A stretch of 64,000 nucleotides of DNA from Candidatus Mediterraneibacter intestinipullorum (GTDB taxonomy: Bacteria; Bacillota; Clostridia; Lachnospirales; Lachnospiraceae), in the NCBI GenBank assembly GCA_019118665.1, contig DWYM01000093.1:1-64000 (forward strand). The letters run 5' to 3'. Within the stretch, counting starts at the first letter, position 1, and each line of letters starts with the position of its first letter. The translations under genes were made by a program, and so were the position numbers. This document shows positions 37,656-47,176 of the stretch, one piece after another. The notes under the pieces were generated by a model that saw only the letters and a program-made list of their open reading frames with translations, made no database searches and was not told the origin of the DNA.

Positions 37656-38990
37656 TTACAGGCCAAGTTTTTCTTTCACATAACCGCAGAGTATCTCCTT
37701 TTTATTTCTCCCGGGGTCGTCGATCACATACTCCAGAAGCTCGCTCAGCATACTTCCAAGCTCCCTTCCCGGCTGCATGCCCAGCTCCATGAGCTCTCTT
37801 CCGCCGACCGCGAGCTGGCGGAGCGTGATGCAATCTCTCTTCTGGATGATCTCCTGATACAGCTCCCGCATCGCCACGATATTCTCGATCTTTTCCCTCT
37901 TTCTGTACGCGCTCTGCGCCTTCACATCCGCCATTCGCACGGCCAGATAATAGGGGAAGAGCTCCACACCGATCCGGTTCATGGCGCGGCGGACGTTTTT
38001 CGGAGTCGCCTCCACTCGGTAATCATGATAGCAGACAAGGCGTGCCACCTTTTTGATGGTGTCGTTGTCAAACTTAAGCCTTCGCATGACTTTCCTCGCG
38101 ATCTCTTCACTGACGAGCGCATGGCCTTTGAAATGATCCCTGCCGTTCTCGTCCGTTGTCCGCATGGCAGGTTTCCCCATATCATGGAACAGCATGGTAA
38201 GGCGCAGGATCTTATCCCGCTTGACGTTCTTCAGGGCGTGCAGAGTGTGCTGCGCCACATCATATTTGTGATGGGGTGTATTCTGCTCTACCCCCACCAT
38301 GGCATCCCACTCCGGCAGGATGATCTTCGTGAGTCCCAGCTCATACGCGTCCTGGATCCGCTCCGGATGGGGAGAGACAAGGAGCTTGATAAGCTCTGTC
38401 TGGATCCGCTCCTCACTGATCCTTTCCAGCGTGGGCGCGAGCTCCCTCACCGCCTGCGCGGTTTCTTCCTCAATGGGGAAATCAAGCTGCGCGGAAAACC
38501 TCACCGCCCGCAGGATGCGAAGCGCATCCTCGGAAAACCGCTCCTTCGGATCCCCCACACATCGGATGAGATGATGATTTAAGTCCTTCATTCCGCCAAA
38601 CACATCCACAAGCCGCACATCATCATTATACGCCATCGCGTTGATCGTAAAATCCCGGCGGCGCAGATCCTCTTCCAGCCGGCTGGTGAACTGGACCTGC
38701 TTCGGATGCCGGCTGTCTTCGTATGCGCCATCGATCCGGTAAGTGGTCACTTCATAGGAATCTTTTCCGATGAGCACAGTGACCGTGCCGTGTTCGATCC
38801 CGGTATCCACAGTCCTGCGGAAAAGCTTCTTGACCTCCTCAGGGCGCGCCGACGTGGTAATATCCCAGTCCTCCGGTCGTCTCGCCAGGATGGAATCCCG
38901 CACGCATCCGCCCACGGCATACGCCTCGTATCCATGGAGCTGGAGATTATTAATGATCATCGTGACTTTCCTTGGCAATGTTATCTTCAT
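37656..38990 (-). CDS. cca: CCA tRNA nucleotidyltransferase with HD domain
   Basis: GYEAYAVGGCVRDSILARRPEDWDITTSARPEEV; HD motif LFHDMGK. Confidence 0.93.
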   Translation of the reverse strand: MKITLPRKVTMIINNLQLHGYEAYAVGGCVRDSILARRPEDWDITTSARPEEVKKLFRRTVDTGIEHGTVTVLIGKDSYEVTTYRIDGAYEDSRHPKQVQFTSRLEEDLRRRDFTINAMAYNDDVRLVDVFGGMKDLNHHLIRCVGDPKERFSEDALRILRAVRFSAQLDFPIEEETAQAVRELAPTLERISEERIQTELIKLLVSPHPERIQDAYELGLTKIILPEWDAMVGVEQNTPHHKYDVAQHTLHALKNVKRDKILRLTMLFHDMGKPAMRTTDENGRDHFKGHALVSEEIARKVMRRLKFDNDTIKKVARLVCYHDYRVEATPKNVRRAMNRIGVELFPYYLAVRMADVKAQSAYRKREKIENIVAMRELYQEIIQKRDCITLRQLAVGGRELMELGMQPGRELGSMLSELLEYVIDDPGRNKKEILCGYVKEKLGL

Positions 38991-40564
38991 GAGTAAACTA
39001 CCCTCTTTACTATCTCTTCTTCTCTTTTATGACAGGTAAATATTATAACCTGTTTTCCCTGTCTGCTCAACCATTTTAATGCAGACTCCAGCCTTTTGTC
39101 ATCATAAAACGCAAAAACATCGTCCAGTATGACCGGCACAGGCTCTTCAAGAAGAACCTCCGCTGCCGCCAGCCGTACCGCGAGATAGATCTGTTCGATG
39201 GTCCCGCGGCTTAAACGCTCCGCCGGGATGTTCCTGGAGCCGTCCCATACGGACAGGCGTCTCTCCTCATCCATCCTGATCGACCTGTACGCGCCGTCCG
39301 CAACAGCCGCAAAGATCTCGGAAGCTCTCCTGTTCAGAAGCTTCGCCGTCTGATCCCCCATCTCCCGCGCCGCGCTCTTGAGCTCCTCCTCCGCAAGGGA
39401 CAGAGCTTCCAGTTTCCGGTCCAGCCTTTTCCGGGTATCCCCGGGCTCATATTCTTCATACTGTTCCCTCAGATTTACGCAGCGGATCTCCTTATCCTTC
39501 CAGACGGAGCGGATATGATCCAGTTCTCCCTGAAGCCGCCTTTCAGCGTCGCGGATTTCTCCGGTCTGTGCCTGCCCGGCGTTCCGCCGCGCCGGCGCGT
39601 CCGAGGCTGCTATCTCCCGCGTCCTGCTGCCGCCGGATCCCAGGTCCCGTCTTTCCCGGAACCGCGCGGATACTCCCGCCAGCAGAAGGAGGACGCCCAC
39701 CGCGGCGACCACTCCTGATATCACAGCGAAAGGCGCGGGCGGTACAGGCACCTCTGCCCTGCTCAGGAAGAAACTCCAGAGAAAGCCCGCGGCTCCCGCC
39801 AATATGCCCGCAGTTCCCATGCGGATAAAGCCTCTCCCGGTCTCCTCCCCCATGGCAGCGGAACTTTTCCGCTTTTTCAGCCCGTCCAGCTGCTCCTGTT
39901 TTTCATCATATTCATTCCGGAGGGCCTGCATATCCCGCTCCAGATATGAGCGCTCCAGGCGGAGCTTCTCCCGCTCTGCCTCCCGAACCGCCTCTTCTTC
40001 GCGGATCGCTTTTTCCGTATCCTTCTTCTTCTCTTTCAGTATCCGCAGGGCGGCCGCAATGTCCATCTCTCCGCCCCCGGTCTCTAAATAATTTGCCGCA
40101 CGGTTTTCCAGAGCCTCGTACAATTCCTGTCCTGGCTCTGCCTGGAGCTGTCCCACGGACACTGTACTGTCAAACAGCCCCGGCGTCATGCCGCCAAGCA
40201 GCATATCCAGATCCCCCTGCTCCACGGACAGCTCTTCCCCATCATCCTCACAAACAAGAGAGGCCCTCCGGGCCGTCCTGGAGAAATTCCTCTCCAGGCG
40301 GAAGTTCCGTCCCCCGCAGGAAAACCTCATGACCCCTGCATAATATCCGGGATTTTCCCACGGCTCATATCTGGAAAACCCATCCTTCGCCGCGGCGCGT
40401 CCCCGCCCTCTCTCCAGCCCGAAAAACATGGCGCGGATAAAAGCGTGGAGCGTGGATTTCCCGAATTCATTTTCCCCGCGGATGACCTGGACGCCATCTT
40501 TCAGATAGAAATGCCGCTCTGTAAACTTGCCGAAATTTTTAATATAAAGTTCTGTTATGACCAT
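38987..40564 (-). CDS. AAA ATPase, YhaN/SbcC-like
   Basis: GENEFGKSTLHAFIRAMFFGLERGRGR Walker A; VPVILDDVFAFYDDKR Walker B; TMs within the coiled coil. Confidence 0.85.
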   Translation of the reverse strand: MVITELYIKNFGKFTERHFYLKDGVQVIRGENEFGKSTLHAFIRAMFFGLERGRGRAAAKDGFSRYEPWENPGYYAGVMRFSCGGRNFRLERNFSRTARRASLVCEDDGEELSVEQGDLDMLLGGMTPGLFDSTVSVGQLQAEPGQELYEALENRAANYLETGGGEMDIAAALRILKEKKKDTEKAIREEEAVREAEREKLRLERSYLERDMQALRNEYDEKQEQLDGLKKRKSSAAMGEETGRGFIRMGTAGILAGAAGFLWSFFLSRAEVPVPPAPFAVISGVVAAVGVLLLLAGVSARFRERRDLGSGGSRTREIAASDAPARRNAGQAQTGEIRDAERRLQGELDHIRSVWKDKEIRCVNLREQYEEYEPGDTRKRLDRKLEALSLAEEELKSAAREMGDQTAKLLNRRASEIFAAVADGAYRSIRMDEERRLSVWDGSRNIPAERLSRGTIEQIYLAVRLAAAEVLLEEPVPVILDDVFAFYDDKRLESALKWLSRQGKQVIIFTCHKREEEIVKRVVYS

Positions 40565-40586
40565 GGCTGCTCCCTCTTTGCTCCTC

Positions 40587-41639
40587 TTATCTCCGGCTTT
40601 CCAGAAGCGCGTCTATTCCCTCGCACAGCGCCTCGTACTCCACGCTGCCTTCCCCGCACCCGGCAAAATGTCCGATATACTGCCCCAAAAGGTTGTCCCT
40701 GTTGTCCTCATAAAGCCGGCGGATATCATATGCCGGCGAAGTCTCGTCAACCACTTCGATGATATTTCCAAGCTCCTGCAGCCGATTTGTATCGAAACCG
40801 ATATCCGAGTCTCTTTTACCTCGCAATGTTATTTTGTAAATATTTTCATTTCTATTATCATTTAATAGTATTCTTATTTTTTCTCTTACGCTTCCTTCCG
40901 TATCATTTCCGCCTACTTCCAGATCCGCATGGACATATTCCCGGCAGGCACAGGGAATCCACTGTGTCCTGACGCCCTGCTCCGTGATCTCTCCCCTGAT
41001 ATATCCGTGAGGTCCTGTATCATTTTTGTCGACAGGCTCCAACGCACCCGCATAGATGATCCTGTTTTTTTCCACTGCCTGCGGCTTGTGGATGTGCCCC
41101 AGAGCGACATAGTCAAACCCTGAGGCTGACAGCGCCTTTCCGTCAATGGGGATATGCTTTTCATCTCCGCCGTGCGCCAGCAGGATTTCAAAAGGCTCCA
41201 CTCCGCCTGCGGCGAGGCTGTCATAAAGAGCCTCCCTGATCTCCCTGCTGTGATAACTGGATCCATATACGGCTGTATGAAGCTCCGGGAAATCCACATA
41301 TGCCGGAGCCTCTCCAAAAAGAGAGTATACATTGGGACTCCACTGAAACGTCCGGTAGTAAGAATCCGCTCGGATATGATCGTGATTTCCCGCTATGAGC
41401 ACGACCCTTGTATGGCTAAGCCCGGAAAAAAGATAGTCCGCCTCTTTTAACTCCCGCAGCAGCGGCTGCCTGTGAAACAGGTCTCCTGCGATAAGCAGAA
41501 GATCTGTCTGTTCTTCCTCGCACACATGGATCACATGTTCAAATGTATCCCACAGCTCCCTCTGTCTCCGGTCACTGTAGAGCGGTCCCGCATCCGGCTG
41601 CGCGCCGAGATGCACATCCGCGATATGTATAAATCTCAT
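40587..41639 (-). CDS. Metallophosphoesterase DNA-repair exonuclease, SbcD/YhaO-like
   Basis: MRFIHIADVHLGA...LIAGDLFHR...VLIAGNHDH. Confidence 0.9.
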   Translation of the reverse strand: MRFIHIADVHLGAQPDAGPLYSDRRQRELWDTFEHVIHVCEEEQTDLLLIAGDLFHRQPLLRELKEADYLFSGLSHTRVVLIAGNHDHIRADSYYRTFQWSPNVYSLFGEAPAYVDFPELHTAVYGSSYHSREIREALYDSLAAGGVEPFEILLAHGGDEKHIPIDGKALSASGFDYVALGHIHKPQAVEKNRIIYAGALEPVDKNDTGPHGYIRGEITEQGVRTQWIPCACREYVHADLEVGGNDTEGSVREKIRILLNDNRNENIYKITLRGKRDSDIGFDTNRLQELGNIIEVVDETSPAYDIRRLYEDNRDNLLGQYIGHFAGCGEGSVEYEALCEGIDALLESRR

Positions 41640-41676
41640 GCCGTACCTCCTGTCTGCCCGCGGGGCGCATACCAGA

Positions 41677-41706
41677 AAAGGGCGCCACATCTGAAATGTC
41701 ACGCCC
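41677..41706 (-). terminator. Terminator downstream of asnS
   Basis: Minus strand GGGCGTGACATTTCAGATGTGGCGCCCTTTTC. Confidence 0.65.
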
Positions 41707-41729
41707 TCCTTCATGTTCTTTATATGAGC

Positions 41730-43121
41730 TTATAACTCACAGTTGTTCACGGTTCTCGGGAATGGGATCACATCGCGGATGTTGGACATGCCTGTCAGAT
41801 ACATCACGCAGCGCTCAAAACCGAGCCCGAATCCCGCATGTCTTGTGGAACCATATTTTCTCAGGTCCAGATAGAAGCCGTAGTCCTCTTCCTCCAGCCC
41901 CAGCTCCTTCATGCGGTTCAGCAGCTTATCATAATCATCCTCTCTCTGGCTTCCCCCAATGATCTCTCCGATCCCCGGCACAAGGCAGTCAACAGCGGCA
42001 ACTGTCTTTCCGTCGTCGTTCTGCTTCATGTAGAAAGCCTTGATCTCCTTCGGATAATCCGTGACAAATATAGGACGTTTAAAGATCTGCTCCGTCAGGT
42101 AACGCTCATGCTCTGTCTGAAGGTCGCATCCCCATGAAACTTTATATTCAAATTTGTCATTGTTTTTTTCCAGAAGTTCGATCGCCTCGGTATAAGTCAC
42201 TCTCGCGAAATCAGAGTTCGCCACATGATTCAGCCTGTCTAGCAGACCCTTGTCCACAAAGGAATTGAAGAAGTTCATCTCCTCCGGCGCGTTCTCCAGC
42301 ACATAGCTGATTACATATTTGAGCATTGCCTCCGCAAGGTCCATGTTATCATCCAGATCCGCGAACGCGATCTCCTGCTCGATCATCCAGAACTCCGCCG
42401 CATGTCTCGTTGTATTTGAGTTCTCTGCTCGGAATGTGGGCCCGAATGTATAAATGCTGCGGAACGCCTGGGCGTATGTCTCGCCGTTTAACTGCCCGCT
42501 GACAGTCAGGCTTGTCTCTTTCCCAAAGAAATCCTGTGTATAATCCACAGCGCCGTCCTCATTCTTCGGAACATTTTCCATATCAAGCGTGGTCACCCGG
42601 AACATCTCCCCCGCGCCCTCACAGTCGCTTCCTGTGATCAGCGGAGTGTGTACATATACAAACCCTCTCTCCTGGAAGAACCTGTGAATCGCGTAAGCCG
42701 CCAGGGAGCGCACACGGAACACTGCCTGGAATGTATTTGTCCTCGGCCTCAAGTGTGAGATCGTCCTGAGATATTCAAAACTGTGACGTTTCTTTTGCAG
42801 CGGATAATCCGGAGCTGACGCCCCTTCGATCTGTACCTCGTCCGCCTGGATCTCAAAAGGCTGCTTTGCCTGAGGCGTCGCTACCAGCGTACCCATCACG
42901 ATGACCGCCGCCCCTACGTTTAATTTGGAGACTTCCGCGAAATTCTCCATCTTGTCATGGTATACTACCTGAAGCGTCTCAAAATAAGAGCCGTCATTTA
43001 CAACAATAAACCCAAATGTCTTAGAGTCGCGGATGCTGCGCACCCAGCCCCCGACAGTTACTTTCTTGTCCAGATAGGCCTCTCTGTTCTTAAATATTTC
43101 CCGGATCGTTGTCAATTCCAT
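41730..43121 (-). CDS. asnS: Asparaginyl-tRNA synthetase
   Basis: Class II aa[44 protein letters not shown]. Confidence 0.97.
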   Translation of the reverse strand: MELTTIREIFKNREAYLDKKVTVGGWVRSIRDSKTFGFIVVNDGSYFETLQVVYHDKMENFAEVSKLNVGAAVIVMGTLVATPQAKQPFEIQADEVQIEGASAPDYPLQKKRHSFEYLRTISHLRPRTNTFQAVFRVRSLAAYAIHRFFQERGFVYVHTPLITGSDCEGAGEMFRVTTLDMENVPKNEDGAVDYTQDFFGKETSLTVSGQLNGETYAQAFRSIYTFGPTFRAENSNTTRHAAEFWMIEQEIAFADLDDNMDLAEAMLKYVISYVLENAPEEMNFFNSFVDKGLLDRLNHVANSDFARVTYTEAIELLEKNNDKFEYKVSWGCDLQTEHERYLTEQIFKRPIFVTDYPKEIKAFYMKQNDDGKTVAAVDCLVPGIGEIIGGSQREDDYDKLLNRMKELGLEEEDYGFYLDLRKYGSTRHAGFGLGFERCVMYLTGMSNIRDVIPFPRTVNNCEL

Positions 43122-43215
43122 GTTTAAATAACTCCTTCGTCGATAATTGTCAGTATTAACATTATAACACTGTCCGTCAAGACCGTAAACAAATTTACTC
43201 TAGTATTCTGATATT

Positions 43216-43368
43216 TCATAAGTAAATGGATCTGCGCCCGCCCTCACAAAGGGATTTATCTGCAAATTCATTCAGCACGGCGTCCGCCCCCCATTTATCG
43301 GCAATCTCTTTTAAAAGATCATCCATTCCCTGCTCGACCGGCAGAGTAATGCATCCTTTTGAACTCAT
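43216..43368 (-). pseudogene. N-terminal fragment of a GH112-type phosphorylase
   Basis: 50 codons after a GGAGG RBS: MSSKGCITLPVEQGMDDLLKEIADKWGADAV then divergence; compare GRVTIPTDVDVVAETLELVERWGADAI in 54420-56582. Confidence 0.6.
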
Positions 43369-43401
43369 TGCGTTTCCTCCTCTTTCTGTGCTGCTGCAGC
43401 A

Positions 43402-43821
43402 CTACCATCCCTTATATATTGATATTTTATAATCAGCAAGCTTTCCCGACTTCTGCCGCCTCCACTGTCCTGGAGACATTTTCACCAGCTTTTTAAAATT
43501 CCTGTTAAAGGTGGACGCCGTCGGAAACCCTACCCTCTCGCGTATCTCCTCCACACTGTCGGAAGTCTCTGTGAGCAGGATACAGGCTTTCTGTATGCGC
43601 ACCATATTGACATACTCCAGAGGAGTCGCATGGGTGATCTTTTCAAAGATCCTCCGAAAGTGCGTCTCGCTCACATGGCACATCTCCGCCAGCGCCGAGA
43701 CCCGGAGCTCTTCCCTGTAATGTTCGGCGATGTACTCCATGGCCTTCAGCACCCGGCCTTCGCCCTGATCCTCTTCCTTCTCAAAGGCCTGCCGGACGCC
43801 TCCGTCTTCCTGCGCCCACAA
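43402..43821 (-). pseudogene. AraC-family regulator reduced to its DNA-binding domain
   Basis: AMEYIAEHYREELRVSALAEMCHVSETHFRRIFEKITHATPLEYVNMVRIQKAC...VGFPTASTFNRNFKKLVKMSPGQWRR; no sensor domain, 5' end abuts GH20 fragment. Confidence 0.65.
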
Positions 43822-44480
43822 AAAACATATCGCTCCAGATCATAGGCTCCAGACCGTATTTCCCGCAGATCTCCAGTACCCGGTCCAGATGCCGCTTAAT
43901 CAGCGCTCCCTGCTCGGGAACGCCATTTTTCTTTCTGTAATTGCCGTATCCCATGTAGAACGCTTCATCCATACCGAGATGGATCCTCCTGGACGTGTAC
44001 ATCTCACTAAGAGACTTCAGCATGGCGTCAATGAGCCGGTAAGTCTTCTCCTCTTCCACGATGAGGATGTCCTCGTCATCCCGGTATTCCATCATGGCAG
44101 GCCAGCGCAGCACAGTGCGCAGGTGAGCCAGCGTCTGTACGCAGGGGATCATCTCAATGCCAAACATGGCGGCCGGCGCACCCGGCTTTTTCCGAGGCCC
44201 TGCTTCCAAGGAGAAACTCCCCCAGCCCCCGGAAAAATCCGGCGGCGGAGCCGTAGGTCAGGCGTGCGCGTCCCGCTTTTTGCTCCAGCCGGAAGGCGGC
44301 ATGCTCCATCCGGGAGTCCAGCCTCCCTTCCAGCACATGCGCTCCCTCTCCGCCGGTTTCGTGACTGTCCGCCTCCTCTGCCGGGGCTTTTTCCAGCAGC
44401 TCCCAGTCTCGTTCCGCCAGGAGATCCCTGACCGCCTCTTTCTCGATCCCTTCTATACTGCCAAGATATATTTTTTTCAT
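43781..44480 (-). pseudogene. GH20-like beta-N-acetylhexosaminidase remnant (two fragments, different frames)
   Basis: MKKIYLGSIEGIEKEAVRDLLAERDWE...SAAGFFRGLGEFLLG then, in another frame, FGIEMIPCVQTLAHLRTVLRWPAM...RIHLGMDEAFYMGYGNYR...LEPMIWSDMFF. Confidence 0.7.
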
Positions 44481-44595
44481 AGTATATGACCTTCCTCTTG
44501 CTTTTCTTGTATTGATGTTTTATCATGATTTCCAGTTTCGTTCAATGCGTAAGTAATCTTACTGGCAAATACACACAGGAAAGGAAATCAGAAAA

Positions 44596-45312
44596 ATGAA
44601 AAGTGAAAACAAAAACGGCTGTATGTGGTACGATACAGACGGCAATCCGCTCCACCCGGACCGCGTTGGCGAACGCCCGAAGGTGCTCTATAACGAGCAG
44701 ACCGGAAAATTCGTCCTCTGGTTCCACCTGGACTCTTCCGACTATTTTGCCGCCCATGCCGGCGTGGCAGTGGCGGACTCGCCCACAGGGCCGTTCCGCT
44801 TCGTCCGGGAGATCAGCCCCAACGGCTATGACTGCCGGGATATGACGCTCTTTCGGGACACAGACGGAAAAGCCTATCTCATCTACAGCTCTGACTGGAA
44901 CAAAACGCTGCGCATCGCGCAGCTCACAGACGATTTCCTGGATGTAAACGGCATCTTCAGCCATGCTTTCCCGGAGCAGGAAAGAGAGGCCCCGACGGTC
45001 TTTACAAAGGACGGCGTGTATTACATGATCACTTCCGGATGCACAGGCTGGGACCCCAACAATGCCCTTTTCGGGACTTCCAAAAATATCTTTTCCGGCT
45101 GGAAGCTGATCGGCGACCCATGCACAGGTGAAAACGCGCGCCAGACTTATTTCGGACAGAGCGCCTATGTCTTCGAGAAAGACGGCGTCCACTATCTTAT
45201 GCTGGATCACTGGAAGCCGAACGATCTTCAGATGTCGGGATACAGCATCCTGCCCATCCGGATAGAAAACGGCCATCTCACAGTCGCCTTCCGGGAATAT
45301 ACAGACCTTTAG
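44596..45312 (+). CDS. GH43-like glycosidase, probably internally deleted near the N-terminus
   Basis: MWYDTDGNPLHPDRVGERPKVLYNEQTGKFVLWFHLD...DMTLFRDTDGKAYLIYSSDWN...REAPTVFTKDGVYYMITSGCTGW. Confidence 0.7.
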   Translation: MKSENKNGCMWYDTDGNPLHPDRVGERPKVLYNEQTGKFVLWFHLDSSDYFAAHAGVAVADSPTGPFRFVREISPNGYDCRDMTLFRDTDGKAYLIYSSDWNKTLRIAQLTDDFLDVNGIFSHAFPEQEREAPTVFTKDGVYYMITSGCTGWDPNNALFGTSKNIFSGWKLIGDPCTGENARQTYFGQSAYVFEKDGVHYLMLDHWKPNDLQMSGYSILPIRIENGHLTVAFREYTDL

Positions 45313-45319
45313 GCTGATC

Positions 45320-46108
45320 TCACGCGAATTTTACCGCGTTGTAAATATTGATCACAACGATCACTGCCATAAGAAAGATAAACAGTTTGTTGACTCCCTC
45401 TTCGCTGATCTTTTTGTTGATCCTGCTGCCGATGGTGCCGCCCATGATGCCCCCCGCGATCATTAAGACAAGGTAGGAGAGCCTGATATCCGGGATAGTG
45501 CCTGTGACGCAGGTCTGCGCAAAGCTGGTGATCTGGGAAAACATAATGATATAGAGAGAGCTCAGCGCCGCTTCCTTTGTGGACATGGAGAAAAAATAGC
45601 CCAGCACCACCAGGTTAATAGGGCCTCCCCCGATCCCAAGGAAACTGGACATGACTCCCAGCACAAATCCGATGACTGCGCACAGCCAGAGCTGTGTGCA
45701 GTTTTTTGTATGTATCCTTTGCTTGTAGAGCGTATAGACCAGAGTTCCCAGCGTTATGATGGTGAGCACGATCGACTGGGTCATGCCCACGAGATCTTCA
45801 TTTCCGACCGCGTCTTTCAGCCCCTGGAACATGGCTTTTCCCGCCACGCCCCCCACGGCCCCGCCAACGGCCAGGGCGGTGGAGATCCGCACATTCATCC
45901 TGGCAGTTCCCGACCGCACATTTTTATAGACAGACACAAGGGACATGGCAAGCACCGTACATCCTGACAGGAAACTGATGCTGCTGACCCCCATGATCCC
46001 GGTGGCGTCCAGCACCGGCTTGATGATCACACCGCCTCCGATCCCGCAGATCGAGCCCGCGGTACAGGACAGGATGCTCACCGCGAAAACTACCAAAAAC
46101 ATAACCAT
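45320..46108 (-). CDS. TauE/SafE-family sulfite exporter-like membrane protein
   Basis: Multi-TM; GICGIGGGVIIKP-type and SFLGIGGGPINLVVLGYFF repeats. Confidence 0.85.
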   Translation of the reverse strand: MVMFLVVFAVSILSCTAGSICGIGGGVIIKPVLDATGIMGVSSISFLSGCTVLAMSLVSVYKNVRSGTARMNVRISTALAVGGAVGGVAGKAMFQGLKDAVGNEDLVGMTQSIVLTIITLGTLVYTLYKQRIHTKNCTQLWLCAVIGFVLGVMSSFLGIGGGPINLVVLGYFFSMSTKEAALSSLYIIMFSQITSFAQTCVTGTIPDIRLSYLVLMIAGGIMGGTIGSRINKKISEEGVNKLFIFLMAVIVVINIYNAVKFA

Positions 46109-46239
46109 TGCTTCTGACCTCTCTTTCCCTTTATATATTTTCTCATTATACTCCGTTTTTGTCATTTCAGCTACTTCTATCCTGCTTTTCCTAAAACGGC
46201 CAAATTTCCAGTTTTCATCATGTCTTATTTCAAGTTATG

Positions 46240-46279
46240 TTTACAAGTTGAAATAAAATGGGTATACTAAGGTTAGTAT
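46240..46279 (+). promoter_or_regulatory. Promoter of the fic gene with overlapping palindromic operator
   Basis: TTTACA-N17-TATACT (46240-46268); ATACTAA-GG-TTAGTAT at 46264-46279 overlaps the -10. Confidence 0.7.
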
Positions 46280-46305
46280 TTCAATTTCTTCAGAAAGGAG
46301 CACTC

Positions 46306-47091
46306 ATGTCCTCCCAGATCGAAGGTACGCAGGCTACGCTGGAGGATATTCTCGATCCAATGATCGATACAAACACAAACCGCAATGTGACTGATGTCGT
46401 CAACTACATCAAGGCTACAGAAACTGCCATTAAACGGCTGCAAGAGCTTCCCTTGTGCAATCGGCTGATCAAGGAGACGCATGCAGTCCTTATGTCCGGT
46501 CTTGAGAAGTATATGAATGCGGATGACAGACTGGACACACTGATCCAGGCAGCTCTGATCCATTACCAGTTCGAGACCATACACCCATTTCTTGACGGCA
46601 ATGGGCGTGTCGGAAGACTGCTTATCACACTGTTTCTGATGAAAAAAAAGGTGCTCACCACACCGGCTCTGTACATTTCATACTTCCTGAAAAAGAACCG
46701 TGTGGAATACTATGATCGTATGACCGAGGTCCGCGTCAAGGGAAATTATGAGCAGTGGGTAAAGTTCTTCCTTGAGGCGCTTACAGATTCTGCAAAAGAC
46801 GCGGCTGACACCATTGATGAGCTGGTTGTCCTGCACGATAAGAATGTGGACATTATTTCCAGAATGGGCCGCGCGGCGAAAAACATAATGCTTGTATTCA
46901 ACTACCTGGAGGCCAATCCCATCATCGAGATCCGAAAAACCGCAGAGGCGTTGGGGTTCACCTTCAATACCGCTTCCAGCGCTGTCAACCGGCTTGTGGA
47001 CACAGGCATCCTCGCCCGGACATCCATTGCCAGCAGAAACCGCACTTTTGCGTATGAAGCCTACCTCGCCATTCTGCGCAAAGGGACCTGA
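46306..47091 (+). CDS. Fic-domain protein (putative AMP transferase), N-terminally short
   Basis: SSQIEG inhibitory-type motif at the N-terminus; HPFLDGNGRVGR Fic motif; C-terminal winged-helix-like part. Confidence 0.88.
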   Translation: MSSQIEGTQATLEDILDPMIDTNTNRNVTDVVNYIKATETAIKRLQELPLCNRLIKETHAVLMSGLEKYMNADDRLDTLIQAALIHYQFETIHPFLDGNGRVGRLLITLFLMKKKVLTTPALYISYFLKKNRVEYYDRMTEVRVKGNYEQWVKFFLEALTDSAKDAADTIDELVVLHDKNVDIISRMGRAAKNIMLVFNYLEANPIIEIRKTAEALGFTFNTASSAVNRLVDTGILARTSIASRNRTFAYEAYLAILRKGT

Positions 47092-47176
47092 AAAAGTCTG
47101 AGCTTGCTTTCCCGCATGGATTGTATTATTGTAAAGTCAGATATCATTTTCTATGGACAGAAAAGAAGGAGACACA

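Noticed and set aside
44542-45276. 244-aa minus-strand ORF opposite the GH43-like gene
   Set aside because: The plus-strand product shows GH43 features with an RBS; the antisense product does not.
46258-46305. Upstream ATG start of the Fic ORF
   Set aside because: It lies at or before the predicted -10 element and lacks an RBS; ATG at 46306 has a good RBS.
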